DNA from: Hippophae tibetana
Lineage: Eukaryota > Streptophyta > Magnoliopsida > Rosales > Elaeagnaceae
Length of the DNA stretch: 64,000 nucleotides
Direction of reading: 5' to 3'
NCBI GenBank assembly: GCA_037013495.1
Contig: CM072801.1
Coordinates: 104,539,816-104,603,815, forward strand
The notes below the pieces were generated by a model that was not told the origin of the DNA, made no database searches, and worked only from the letters and a program-made list of their open reading frames with translations. Made by a program: the position numbers and the translations under genes. This document shows, piece after piece, positions 9,118 to 23,500 of this stretch (position 1 is the first letter of the stretch; every line of letters starts with the position of its first letter).

Positions 9118-11720
9118 TTTGAACAATTAAGAACACAATTAGAAAACCACGCAAAAATGTGAGACCAAACTATTAGACATCGGAAAGTAGTGTAAGCGAT
9201 GGAATTTGGGTTCTAAAAAGTGGACAATTGAACTATTTTTTACTTTATGTTTTTGCAAATTGAAATGAGTTTAGATTTGATATTTTATAATAGTCGTTTT
9301 GATGTATGACTTAAAAGTAATAACAGTTTAAAGTTGGAACCTCAATAAATAATTCTTTTTTTTAAATTACGAACTCCAGAAATTTTGTTGCTTTTAATTC
9401 AGGATCAAATATTTGTTGAACGCCGAAAACAAAGAAAAGGAAAATGATACAGTGAATTAAAAGAAATCACGAAATGAAATGCAAATAAGAAAATAATGAC
9501 AACAAAATCTAAATAAAACAAAAGACTTGTAGAAATATTTGTTTCTTTAATTGTGATTTGGACCAAAAGAATGCAAAAAACAATAAAATGGAAAAGTTTA
9601 GTAAATCTAAATTCCAAAAATAGATATATTATGAGAGATATACTATTTTGGGCAACCAAGGCTTCGATACCAAATGATACGGTTCTTTTATGCGGACCAT
9701 TTTGGAAACCATGAACTCAAAGGAATGAGAAAGATTGAATTGCTAAGATCATGGTTAATATAATAAATTTGAACAATTAAGAACACGATTAGAAAACCAC
9801 GCAAAAATGTGAGACCAAACTATTAGACATCGGAAAGTAGTGTAAGCGATGGAATTTGGGTTCTAAAAAGTGGACAATTGAACTATTTTTTACTTTATGT
9901 TTTTGCAAATTGAAATGAGTTTAGATTTGATATTTTATAATAGTCGTTTTGATGTATGACTTAAAAGTAATAACAGTTTAAAGTTGGAACCTCAATAAAT
10001 AATTCTTTTTTTTAAATTACGAACTCCAGAAATTTTGTTGCTTTTAATTCAGGATCAAATATTTGTTGAACGCCGAAAACAAAGAAAAGGAAAATGATAC
10101 AGTGAATTAAAAGAAATCACGAAATGAAATGCAAATAAGAAAATAATGACAACAAAATCTAAATAAAACAAAAGACTTGTAGAAATATTTGTTTCTTTAA
10201 TTGTGATTTGGACCAAAAGAATGCAAAAAACAATAAAATGGAAACGTTTAGTAAATCTAAAATTCCAAAAATAGATATATTAGGAGAGATATACTATTTT
10301 GGGCAACCAAGGCTTCGATACCAAATGATACGGTTCTTTTATGCGGACCATTTTGGAAACCATGAACTCAAAAGAATGAGAAAGATTGAATTGCTAAGAT
10401 CATGGTTAATATAATAAATTTGAACAATTAAGAACACGATTAGAAAACCACGCAAAAATGTGAGACCAAACTATTAGACGTCGAAAAGTAGTGTAATCGA
10501 TGGAATTTAGGTTCTAAAAAGTGTACAGTTGAACTATTTTTTACTTTATGTTTTTGCAAATTGAAATGAGTTTAGATTTGATATTTTATAATAGTCGTTT
10601 TGATGTATGACTTAAAAGTAATAACAGTTTAAAGTTGGAACCTCAATAAATAATTCTTTTTTTTAAATTACGAACTCCAGAAATTTTGTTGCTTTTAATT
10701 CAGGATCAAATATTTGTTGAACGCCGAAAACAAAGAAAAGGAAAATGATACAGTGAATTAAAATAAAAGTACGAAATGAAATGCAAATAAGAAAATAATG
10801 ACAACAAAATCTAAATAAAACAAAAGACTTGTAGAAATATTTGTTTCTTTAATTGTGATTTGGACCAAAAGAATGCAAAAAACAATAAAATGGAAACGTT
10901 TAGTAAATCTAAAATTCCAAAAATAGATATATTAGGAGAGATATACTATTTTGGGCAACCAAGGCTTCGATACCAAATGATACGGTTCTTTTATGCGGAC
11001 CATTTTGGAAACCATGAACTCAAAGGAATGAGAAAGATTGAATTGCTAAGATCATGGTTAATATAATAAATTTGAACAATTAAGAACACGATTAGAAAAC
11101 CACGCAAAAATGTGAGACCAAACTATTAGACGTCGAAAAGTAGTGTAATCGATGGAATTTGGGTTCTAAAAAGTGGACAGTTGAACTATTTTTTACTTTA
11201 TGTTTTTGCAAATTGAAATGAGTTTAGATTTGATATTTTATAATAGTCGTTTTGATGTATGACTTAAAAGTTATAACAGTTTAAAGTTGGAAGCTCAATA
11301 AATAATTCTTTTTTTTAAATTACGAACTCCAAAAACTTTGTTGTTTTTAATTCAGGATCAAATATTTGTTGAACGCGAAAACAAAGAAAAGGAAAATGAT
11401 ACAGTGAATTAAAATAAAAGTACGAAATGAAATGCAAATAAGAAAATAATGACAACAAAATCTAAATAAAACAAAAGACTTGTAGAAATATTTGTTTCTT
11501 TAATTGTGATTTGGACCAAAAGAATGCAAAAAACAATAAAATGGAAACGTTTAGTAAATCTAAAATTCAAAAAATAGACATATTAGGAGAGATATACTAT
11601 TTTGGGCAACCAAGGCTTCGATACCAGACGATACGGATCTTTTATGCGGACCATTTTGGAAACCATGAACTCCAAGGAATGAGAGATTGAATTGCTAAGA
11701 ACATGGTTAATATAATAAAA
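9118..11720. repeat. Block 3: full-length monomers M15-M18
   Basis: Units start at 9118, 9768, 10419 and 11071 (650-652 bp). The open frame is intact in M16 and M17. M15 has a one-base loss (TAAATCTAAATTCC near 9605), and M18 has GAATGAGAGATTG near 11680, two bases short, so both are broken. M16 and M17 have ATTCCAAAAATAG and GGTTCTTTTATG, coding the IPK and MIRFF variants, as do the units starting at 3920 and 14974. Confidence 0.85.
9138..10244. repeat. Tandem duplication within M15-M16, 650-bp offset
   Basis: Bases 9138-9594 match 9788-10244 (457 bp, no difference noticed). The limits are A/G at 9137/9787 and A/C at 9595/10245. Both copies carry the rare AAGAAATCACGAAATG, where almost all other monomers read AAAGTACGAAATG, and AGACATCGG at the dyad. 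This marks a recent local duplication or conversion covering most, but not all, of one unit. Confidence 0.8.
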
Positions 11721-13028
11721 TTTGAACAATTAAGAACACGATTAGAAAACCACGCAAAAATGTGAGACCAAACTATTACACTTCGGAAAGTAGTGTAAGC
11801 GATGGAATTTGGGTTCTAAAAAGTGGACAAATGAACTATTTTTTACTTTATGTTTTTGCAAATTGAAATGAGTTTAGATTTGATATTTTATAATAGTCGT
11901 TTTGATATATGACTTAAAAGTTATAACAGTTTAAATTTGGAACCTCAATTCATAATTTCTTTTTTTTAAATTACGAACTCCAGAAATTTTGTTGTTTTTT
12001 ATTCAGGAGCAAAGATAGGTTGAACACCGAAAACAAAAAAAACATGAAAATGATACAGTGAATTAAAATAAAAGTACGAAATGAAATGCAAATAAAAAAA
12101 TAATGACAACAAAATCTAAAGAAAACAAAGGACTTGTAGAAATATTTGTTTCTTTATTTATGATTTGGACGAAAAGAACACAAAAAACAATAAAATGGAA
12201 AACTTTATTAAATCGAAAATTCAAAAAATAGATATATTAAGATAGATATTATATTTTGGGCAACCATGGCTTCGATAGCAAATGATACGGATCTTTTATG
12301 CGGACCATTTTGGAAACCATGAACTAAAAAGAATGAGAAAGATTGAATTGCTAAGAACATAGTTAATATAATCAAATTTGCACAATTAAGAACACGATTA
12401 GAAAACCACGCAAAAATGTGAGACCAAACTAAAAGAGTCGGAAAGTAGTGTAGGCGATGGAATTGGGGTTCTAAAAAGTGGACAATTGAACTATTTTTTA
12501 CTTTATGTTTTTGCAAATTGAAATGAGTTTAGATTTGATATTTTATAATAGTTGTTTTGATGTATGACTTAAAAGTAATAACAGTTTAAAGTTGGAACCT
12601 CAATAAATAATTCTTTTTTTTAAATTACGAACTCCAGAAATTTTGTTGCTTTTAATTCAGGATCAAATATTTGTTGAACGCCGAAAACAAAGAAAAGGAA
12701 AATGATACAGTGAATTAAAACAAAAGTACGAAATGAAATGGAAATAAGAAAATAATGACAACAAAATCTAAATAAAACAAAAGACTTGTAGAAATATTTG
12801 TTTCTTTAATTATGATTTGGACCAAAAGAATGCAAAAAACAATAAAATGGAAACGTTTAGTAAATCTAAAATTCAAAAAATAGATATATTAGGAGAGATA
12901 TACTATTTTGGGCAACCAAAGCTTCGATACCAAATGATACGGATCTTTTATGCGGACCATTTTGGAAACCATGAACTCAAAGGAATGAGAAAGATTGAAT
13001 TGCTAAGATCACGGTTAATATAATCAAA
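11721..13028. repeat. Divergent monomer pair M19-M20 (second copy of M3-M4)
   Basis: Units start at 11721 and 12377, exactly 10,412 bp after M3 and M4. They share TCAATTCATAATTTC, AGGAGCAAAGATAGG, GAACACCGAAAAC, AAGATAGATATT and AAAAGAGTCGG. The two-unit block must have been copied or separated as a pair. M20 returns to common states after the dyad (GCAAATTGAAATGAG, AGTAATAACAG), so the right-hand limit of the shared block is inside M20. Confidence 0.8.
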
Positions 13029-16000
13029 TTTGAACAATTAAGATCACGATTAGAAAACCACGCAAAAATGTGAGACCAAACTATTACACTTCGGAAAGTA
13101 GTGTAAGCGATGGAATTTGGGTTCTAAAAAGTGGACAACTGAACTATTTTTTACTTTATGTTTTTGCAAATTGAAATGAGTTTAGATTTGTTATTTTATA
13201 ATAGTCGTTTGGATGTATGACTTAAAAGTTATAAAAGTTTAAAGTTGGAATCTCAATAAAAAATTTCTTTTTTTTTAAATTACGAACTCTAGAAATTTTG
13301 TTGTTTTTTATTCAGGATCAAAGATTGGTTGAACACCGAAAAAAAGAAAAGGAAAATGATACATTGAATTAAAAGAAAAGTACAAAATGAAATGCAAATA
13401 AGAAAATTATGACAACAAAATCTGAAGAAAACAAAAGACTTGTAGAAATATTTGTTTCTTTAATTGTGATTTGGACCAAAAGAATGCAAAAAACAATAAA
13501 ATGGAAACGTTTAGTAAATCTAAAATTCAAAAAATAGATATATTAGGAGAGATATACTATTTTGGGCAACCAAGGCTTCGATACCAAATGATACGGATCT
13601 TTTATGCGGACCATTTTGGAAACTATGAACTCAAAGGAATGAGAAAGATTGAATTGGTAAGATCATGGTTAATATAATCAAATTTGAACAATTAAGAACA
13701 CGATTAGAAAACCACTCAAAAATGTGAGACCAAACTATTAGAGTCGGAAAGTAGTGTAAGCTATGGAATTTGGGTTCTAAAAAGTGGACAATTGAACTAT
13801 TTTTTACTTTATGTTTTTGCAAATTGAAATGAGTTTAGATTTGATATTTTATAATAGTCGTTTTCATGTATGACTTAAAAGTAATAACAGTTTAAAGTTG
13901 GAACCTCAATAAATAATTCTTTTTTTTAAATTACGAACACCAGAAATTTTGTTGCTTTTAATTCAGGATCAAATATTTGTTGAACGCCGAAAACAAAGAA
14001 AAGGAAAATGATACAGTGAATTAAAATAAAAGTACGAAATGAAATGCAAATAAGAAAATAATGACAACAAAATCTAAAGAAAACAAAAGACTTGTAGAAA
14101 TATTTGTTTCTTTAATTGTGATTTGGACCAAAAGAATGAAAAAACAATAAAATGGAAACCTTTAGTAAATCTAATATATTAAGAGAGATATACTATTTTG
14201 GGCAACCAAGGCTTTGATAGCAAATGATACGAATCTTTTATGCGGACCATTTTGGAAACCATGCACTCAAAGGAATGAGAAAGATTGAATTGCTAAGAAC
14301 ATGGTTAATATAATCAAATTTCAACAATTAAGAACAAGATTAGAAAACCACGCAAAAATGGGAGACCAAACTATTATACGTCGGAAAGTAGTGTAAGCGA
14401 TGCAATTTGGGTTCTAAAAAGTGGACAAATGAACTATTTTTTACTTTATGTTTTTGCAAATTGGAATTAGTTTAGATTTGATATTTTATAATAGTCGTTT
14501 TGATGTATGACTTAAAATTTATAAAAGTTTAAAGTTGGAACCTCAATAAAAAATTTCTTTTTTTTTTAATTACGAACTCCAGAAATTTTGTTGTTTTTTA
14601 TTCAGGATCAAAGATTGGTTGAACGCCGAAAAAAAGAAAAGGAAAATGATACATTGAATTAAAAGAAAAGTACGAAATGAAATGCAAATAAGAAAATTAT
14701 GACAACAAAATCTGAAGAAAACAAAAGACTTGTAGAAATATTTGTTTCCTTAATTGTGATTAGGAAAAAAAGAATGCAAAAAAAAAATAAAATGGAAACA
14801 TTTAGTAAATCTAAAATTCAAAAAATAGATATATTAGGAGGGATATACTATTTTGGGCAACCAAGGCTTCGATACCAAATGATACGAATCTTTTATGCGG
14901 ACCATTTTGGAAACCATGAACTCAAAGGAATGAGAAAGATTGAATTGCTAAGATCATGGTTAATATAATCAAATTTGAACAATTAAGAACACAATTAGAA
15001 AACCACGCAAAAATGTGAGACCAAACTATTAGACATCGGAAAGTAGTGTAAGCGATGGAATTTGGGTTCTAAAAAGTGGACAATTGAACTATTTTTTACT
15101 TTATGTTTTTGCAAATTGAAATGAATTTAGATTTGATATTTTATAATAGTCGTTTTGATGTATGACTTAAAAGTAATAACAGTTTAAAGTTGGAACCTCA
15201 ATAAATAATTCTTTTTTTTAAATTACGAACTCTAGAAATTTTGTTGCTTTTAATTCAGGATCAAATATTTGTTGAACGCCGAAAACAAAGAAAAGGAAAA
15301 TGATACAGTGAATTAAAATAAAAGTACGAAATGAAATGCAAATAAGAAAATAATGACAACAAAATCTAAATAAAACAAAAGACTTGTAGAAATATTTGTT
15401 TCTTTAATTGTGATTTGGACCAAAAGAATGCAAAAAACAATAAAATGGAAACGTTTAGTAAATCTAAAATTCCAAAAATAGATATATTAGGAGAGATATA
15501 CTATTTTGGGCAACCAAGGCTTCGATACCAAATGATACGGTTCTTTTATGCGGACCATTTTGGAAACCATGAACTCAAAGGAATGAGAAAGATTGAATTG
15601 GTAAGATCATGGTTAATATAATCAAATTTGAACAATTAAGAACACGATTAGAAAACCACTCAAAAATGTGAGACCAAACTATTAGAGTCGGAAAGTAGTG
15701 TAAGCGATGGAATTTGGGTTCTAAAAAGTGGACAATTGAACTATTTTTTACTTTATGTTTTTGCAAATTGAAATGAGTTTAGATTTGATATTTTATAATA
15801 GTTGTTTTGATGTATGACTTAAAAGTAATAACAGTTTAAAGTTGGAACCTCAATAAACAATTCTTTTTTTTAAATTACGAACTCCAGAAATTTTGTTGCT
15901 TTTAATTCAGGATCAAATATTTGTTGAACGCCGAAAACAAGGAAAAGGAAAATGATACATTGAATTAAAATAAAAGTACGAAATGAAATGCAAATAAGAA

Positions 16001-17569
16001 AATAATGACAACAAAATCTAAATAAAACAAAAGACTTGTAGAAATATTTGTTTCTTTAATTGTGATTTGGACCAAAAGAATGCAAAAAACAATAAAATGG
16101 AAACGTTTAGTAAATCTAAAATTCAAAAAATAGATATATTAGGAGAGATATACTATTTTGGGCAACCAAGGCTTCGATACCAAATGATACGGATCTTTTA
16201 TGCGGACCATTTTGGAAACCATGAACTCAAAGGAATTAGAAAGATTGAATTGGTAAGATCATGGTTAATATAATCAAATTTGAACAATTAAGAACACGAT
16301 TAGAAAACCACTCAAAAATGTGAGACCAAACTATTAGAGTCGGAAAGTAGTGTAAGCGATGGAATTTGGGTTCTAAAAAGTGGACAATTGAACTATTTTT
16401 TACTTTATGTTTTTGCAAATTGAAATGAGTTTAGATTTGATATTTTATAATAGTCGTTTTGATGTATGACTTAAAATTAATAACAGTTTAAAGTTGGAAC
16501 CTCAATAAATAATTCTTTTTTTTAAATTACGAACTCTAGAAATTTTGTTGCTTTTAATTCAGGATCAAATATTTGTTGAACACCGAAAACAAAGAAAAGG
16601 AAAATGATACAGTGAATTAAAATAAAAGTACGAAATGAAATGCAAATAAGAAAATAATGACAACAAAATCTAAAGAAAACAAAAGACTTGTAGAAATATT
16701 TGTTTCTTTAATTGTGATTTGGACCAAAAGAATGCAAAAAACAATAAAATGGAAACCTTTAGTAAATCTAATATATTAAGAGAGATATACTATTTTGGGC
16801 AACCAAGGCTTTGATAGCAAATGATACGAATCTTTTATGCGGACCATTTTGGAAACCATGCACTCAAAGGAATGAGAAAGATTGAATTGCTAAGAACATG
16901 GTTAATATAATCAAATTTCAACAATTAAGAACAAGATTAGAAAACCACGCAAAAATGGGAGACCAAACTATTAGACGTCGGAAAGTAGTGTAAGCGATTC
17001 AATTTGGGTTCTAAAAAGTGGACAAATGAACTATTTTTTACTTTATGTTATTGCAAATTGGAATTAGTTTAGATTTGATATTTTATAATAGTCGTTTTGA
17101 TGTATGACTTAAAATTTATAAAAGTTTAAAGTTGGAACCACAATAAAAAATTTCTTTTTTTTTTAATTACGAACTCCAGAAATTTTGTTGTTTTTTATTC
17201 AGGATCAAACATTGGTTGAACGCCGAAAAAAAGAAAAGGAAAATGATACATTGAATTAAAAGAAAAGTACGAAATGAAATGCAAATAAGAAAATTATGAC
17301 AACAAAATCTGAAGAAAACAAAAGACTTGTATAAATATTTGTTTCCTTAATTGTGATTTGGACCAAAAGAATGCAAAAAAAAATAAAATGGAAACATTTA
17401 GTAAATCTAAAATTCAAAAAATAGATATATTAGGAGGGATATACTATTTTGGGCAACCAAGGCTTCGATACCAAATGATACGGATCTTTTATGCGGACCA
17501 TTTTGGAAACCATGAACTCAAAGGAATGAGAAAGATTGAATTGCTAAGATCATGGTTAATATAATCAAA
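13029..17569. repeat. Block 5: mixed monomers M21-M27
   Basis: Units start at 13029, 13683, 14319, 14974, 15627, 16279 and 16916. M22 (13683, 636 bp) and M26 (16279, 637 bp) carry the 15-bp deletion; the rest are 652-655 bp. M22, M25 and M26 are of the CACTCAAAAATG / TTAGAGTCGG class. M21 matches the unit at 5880 (AAGATCACGATTAG, TTTGTTATTTT, GGAATCTCAAT). The pair M25-M26 recurs at 24682-25966 (offset 9,055 bp), sharing ATAATAGTTG, AATAAACAATTC and AACAAGGAAAAGG. Confidence 0.85.
14699..14968 (+). other. 89-codon ATG-led open frame formed by an A-run length change
   Basis: In M23 the run after AAGAATGC is nine A followed by TAAAATGG, one base longer than in the usual ATGCAAAAAACAATAAAATGG context. 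This joins two frames that are normally separate: the ATG ACA ACA AAA frame upstream and the small frame described at 444-650. The result starts MTTKSEENKRLVEIF and continues into the METFSKSK part. A second case is at 52958-53227. It looks like a chance product of homopolymer length change and is not strong evidence of a gene. Confidence 0.25.
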
Positions 17570-20500
17570 TTTGAACAATTAAGAACACAATTAGAAAACC
17601 ACGCAAAAATGTGAGACCAAACTATTAGACGTCGGAAAGTAGTGTAAGCGATGGAATTTGGGTTCTAAAAAGTGGACAACTGAACTATTTTTTACTTTAT
17701 GTTTTTGCAAATTGAAATGAGTTTAGATTTGATAATTTATAATAGTCGTTTTGATGTATGACTTAAAAGTTATAATAGTTTAAAGTTGGAACCTCAATAA
17801 ATAATTTCTTTTTTTTTAACTATGAACTCCAGAAATTTTGTTGTTTTTTATTCAGGATCAAAGATTGGTTGAACGCCGAAAACAAAGAAAAGGAAAATGA
17901 TACAGTGAATTAAAAGAAAAGTACGAAATGAAATGCAAATAAAAAAATAATGACAAGAAAATCTAAAGAAAACAAAAGACTTGTAGAAATATTTGTTTCT
18001 TTAATTGTGATTTGGACCAAAAGAATGCAAAAAATAATAAAATGGAAACCTTTAGTAAATCAATATATTAAGAGAGATATACTATTTTGGGCAACCAAGG
18101 CTTTGATACCAAATTATACGGATCTTTTATGCGGACCATTTTGGAAACCATGCACTCAAAGGAATGAGAAAGATTGAATTGCTAAGAACATGGTTAATAT
18201 AATAAAATTTCAACAATTAAGAACACGATTAGAAAACCACACAAAAATGGGAGACCAAACTATTACACTTTGGAAAGTAGTGTAAGCGATGGAATTTGGG
18301 TTCTAATAAGTGGACAACTGAACTATTTTTTACTTTATGTTTTTGCAAATTGGAATTAGTTTAGATTTGATATTTTATAATAGTCGTTTTGATGTATGAC
18401 TTAAAAGTTATAAAAGTTTAAAGTTGGAACCTCAATAAAAAATTTCTTTTTTTTTAAATTACGAACTCTAGAAATTTTGTTATTTTTTATTCAGGATCAA
18501 AGATTGGTTGAACGCCGAAAAAAAGAAAAGGAAAATGATACAGTGAATTAAAATAAAAGTACGAAATGAAATGCAAATAAGAAAATAATGACAACAAAAT
18601 CTAAATAAAACAAAAAACTAGTAGAAATATTTGTTTCTTTAATTGTGATTTGGACCAAAAGAATGCAAAAAACAATAAAATGGAAACGTTTAGTAAATCT
18701 AAAATTCAAAAAATAGATATATTAGGAGGGATATACTATTTTGGGCAACCAAGGCTTCGATACCAAATGATACGGATCTTTTATGCGGACCATTTTGGAA
18801 ACCATGAACTCAAAGGAATGAGAAAGATTGAATTGCTAAGATCATGGTTAATATAATCAAATTTGAACAATTAAGAACACAATTAGAAAACCACGCAAAA
18901 ATGGGAGACCAAACTATTAGACGTCGGAAAGTAGTGTAAGCGATGCAATTTGGGTTCTAAAAAGTGGACAAATGAACTATTTTTTACTTTATGTTTTTGC
19001 AAATTGGAATTAGTTTAGATTTGATATTTTATAATAGTCGTTTTGATGTATGACTTAAAATTTATAAAAGTTTAAAGTTGGAACCTCAATAAAAAATTTC
19101 TTTTTTTTTTAATTACGAACTCCAGAAATTTTGTTGTTTTTTATTCAGGATCAAACATTGGTTGAACACCGAAAAAAAGAAAAGGAAAATGATACATTGA
19201 ATTAAAAGAAAAGTACGAAATGAAATGCAAATAAGAAAATTATGACAACAAAATATGAAGAAAACAAAAGACTTGTAGAAATATTTGTTTCCTTAATTGT
19301 GATTTGGACCAAAAGAATGCAAAAAAAAATAAAATGGAAACATTTAGTAAATCTAAAATTCAAAAAATAGATATATTAGGAGGGATATACTATTTTGGGC
19401 AACCAAGGCTTCGATACCAAATGATACGGATCTTTTATGCGGACCATTTTGGAAACCATGAACTCAAAGGAATGAGAAAGATTGAATTGCTAAGATCATG
19501 GTTAATATAATAAATTTGAACAATTAAGAACACGATTAGAAAACCACGCAAAAATGTGAGACCAAACTATTAGACGTCGAAAAGTAGTGTAAGCGATGGA
19601 ATTTGGGTTCTAAAAAGTGGATAGTTGAACTATTTTTTACTTTATGTTTTTGCAAATTGAAATGAGTTTAGATTTGATAATTTATAATAGTCGTTTTGAT
19701 GTATGACTTAAAAGTTATAACAGTTTAAAGTTGGAACCTCAATAAATAATTCTTTTTTTTAAATTACGAACTCCAGAAATTTTGTTGCTTTTAATTCAGG
19801 ATCAAATAATTGTTGAACGCCGAAAACAAAGAAAAGGAAAAAGATACATTGAATTAAAATAAAAGTACGAAATGAAATGCAAATAAGAAAATAATGACAA
19901 CAAAATCTAAAGAAAACAAAAGACTTGTAGAAATATTTGTTTCTTTAATTGTGATTTGGACCAAAAGAATGCAAAAAATAATAAAATGGAAACCTTTAGT
20001 AAATCAATATATTAAGAGAGATATACTATTTTGGGCAACCAAGGCTTTGATACCAAATTATACGGATCTTTTATGCGGACCATTTTGGAAACCATGCACT
20101 CAAAGGAATGAGAAAGATTGAATTGCTAAGAACATGGTTAATATAATCAAATTTCAACAATTAAGAACACGATTAGAAAACCACACAAAAATGGGAGACC
20201 AAACTATTACACTTTGGAAAGTAGTGTAAGCGATGGAATTTGGGTTCTAAAAAGTGGACAAATGAACTATTTTTTACTTTATGTTTTTGCAAATTGAAAT
20301 GAGTTTAGATTTTTTATTTTATAATAGTCGTTTTGATGTATGACTTAAAAGTTATAACAGTTTAAAGTTGGAACCTCAATAACTAATTGTTTTTTTTTAA
20401 ATTACGAACTCCAGAAATTTTGTTGCTTTTAATTCAGGATCAAATAATTGTTGAACGCCGAAAACAAAGAAAAGGAAAAAGATACATTGAATTAAAATAA

Positions 20501-23500
20501 AAGTACGAAATGAAATGCAAATAAGAAAATAATGACAACAAAATCTAAAGAAAACAAAAGACTTTTAGAAATATTTGTTTCTTTAATTGTGATTTGGACC
20601 AAAAGAATGTAAAAAATAATAAAATGGAAACCTTTAGTAAATCAATATATTAAGAGAGATATACTATTTTGGGCAACCAAGGCTTTGATACCAAATTATA
20701 CGGATCTTTTATGCGGACCATTTTGGAAACCATGCACTCAAAGGAATGAGAAAGATTGAATTGCTAAGAACATGGTTAATATAATCAAATTTGAACAATT
20801 AAGAACACGATTAGAAAACCACGCAAAAATGTGAGACCAAACTATTAGACGTCAGAAAGTAGTGTAAGCGATGGAATTTGGGTTCTAAAAAGTGGAAAAA
20901 TGAAATATTTTTTACTTTATGTTTTTGCAAATTGAAATGAGTTTAGATTTGATATTTTATAATAGTCGTTTTGATGTATGACTTAAAAGTAATAACAGTT
21001 TAAAGTTGGAACCTCAATAAATAATTCTTTTTTTTAAATTACGAACTCCAGAAATTTTGTTGCTTTTAATTCAGGATCAAATATTTGTTGAAGGCCGAAA
21101 ACAAAGAAAAGGAAAATGATACAGTGAATTAAAATAAAAGTACGAAATGAAATGCAAATAAGAAAATAATGACAACAAAATCTAAATAAAACAAAAGACT
21201 TGTAGAAATATTTGTTTCTTTAATTGTGATTTGGACCAAAAGAATGCAAAAAACAATAAAATGGAAACGTTTAGTAAATCTAAAATTCAAAAAATAGATA
21301 TATTTGGAGAGATATACTATTTTGGGCAACCAAGGCTTCGATACCAAATGATACAGATCTTTTATGCGGACCATTTTGGAAACCATGAACTCAAAGGAAT
21401 TAGAAAGATTGAATTGCTAAGATCATGGTTAATATAATCAAATTTGAACAATTAAGAACACGATTAGAAAACCACGCAAAAATGTGAGACCAAACTATTA
21501 GACGTCGGAAAGTAGTGTAAGCGATGGAATTTGGGTTCTAAAAAGTGGACAACTGAACTATTTTTCACTTTATGTTTTTGCAAATTGAAATGAGTTTAGA
21601 TTTGATAATTTATAATAGTCGTTTTGATGTATGACTTAAAAGTTATAACAGTTTAAAGTTGAAACCTCAATAAATAATTTCTTTTTTTTTTAATTATGAA
21701 CTCCAGAAATTTTGTTGTTTTTTATTCAGGATCAAAGATTGGTTGAACGCCGAAAACAAAGAAAAGGAAAATGATACAGTGAATTAAAAGAAAAGTACGA
21801 AATGAAATGCAAATAAAAAAATAATGACAACAAAATCTAAAGAAAACAATAGACTTGTAGAAATATTTGTTTCTTTAATTGTGATTTGGACCAAAAGAAT
21901 GCAAAAAATAATAAAATGGAAACCTTTAGTAAATCAATATATTAAGAGAGATATACTATTTTGGGCAACCAAGGCTTTGATACTAAATTATACGGATCTT
22001 TTATGCGGACCATTTTGGAAACCATGCACTCAAAGGAATGAGAAAGATTGAATTGCTAAGAACATGGTTAATATAATAAAATTTCAACAATTAAGAACAC
22101 GATTAGAAAACCACACAAAAATGGGAGACCAAACTATTACACTTTGGAAAGTAGTGTAAGGGATGGAATTTGGGTTCTAATAAGTGGACAACTGAACTAT
22201 TTTTTACTTTATGTTTTTGCAAATTGGAATTAGTTTAGATTTGATATTTTATAATAGTCGTTTTGATCTATGACTTAAAAGTTATAACAGTTTAAAGTTG
22301 GAACCTCAATAAATAATTCTTCTTTTTAAATTACGAACTCCAGAAATTTTGTTGCTTTTAATTCAGGATCAAATATTTGTTGAACGCCGAAAACAAAGAA
22401 AAGGAAAATGATACAGTGAATTAAAATAAAAGTACGAAATGAAATGCAAATAAGAAAATAATGACAACAAAATCTAAAGAAAACAAAAGACTTGTAAAAA
22501 TATTTGTTTCTTTAATTGTGATTTGGACCAAAAGAATGCAAAAAACAATAAAATGGAAACCTTTTGTAAATCTAATATATTAAGAGAGATATACTATTTT
22601 GGGCAACCAAGGCTTTGATAACAAATGATACGGATCTTTTATGCGGACCATTTTGGAAACCATGCACTCAAAGGAATGAGAAAGATTGAATTGCTAAGAA
22701 CATGGTTAATATAATCAAATTTCAACAATTAAGAACAAGATTAGAAAACCACGCAAAAATGGGAGACCAAACTATTACACTTCGGAAAGTAGTGTAAGCG
22801 ATGGAATTTGGGTTCTAATAAGTGGACAACTGATCTATTTTTTACTTTATGTTTTTGCATATTGGAATGAGTTTAGATTTGATATTTTATAATAGTCGTT
22901 TTGATGTATGACTTAAAAGTTATAAAAGTTTAAAGGTGGAACCTCAATAAAAAATTTCTTTTTTTTTAAATTACGAACTCCAGAAATTTTGTTGTTTTTT
23001 ATTCAGGATCAAAGATTGGTTGAACGCCGAAAAAAAGAAAAGGAAAATGATACATTGAATTAAAAGAAAAGTACGAAATGAAATGCAAATAAGAAAATTA
23101 TGACAACAAAATCTGAAGAAAACAAAAGACTTGTAGAAATATTTGTTTCTTTAATTGTGATTTGGACCAAAAGAATGCAAAAAAAATAAAATGGAAACAT
23201 TTAGTAAATCTAAAATTCAAAAAATAGATATATTAGGAGAGATATACTATTTTGGGAAACCAAGGCTTCGATACCAAATGATACGGATCTTTTATGCGGA
23301 CCATTTTGGAAACCATGAACTCAAAGGAATGAGAAAGATTTAATTGCTAAGATCATGGTTAATATAATCAAATTTGAACAATTAAGAACACGATTAGAAA
23401 ACCACGCAAAAATGTGAGACCAAACTATTAGACGTCGGAAGGTAGTGTAAGCGATGGAATTTGGGTTTTAAAAAGTGGACAACTGAACTATTTTTTACTT

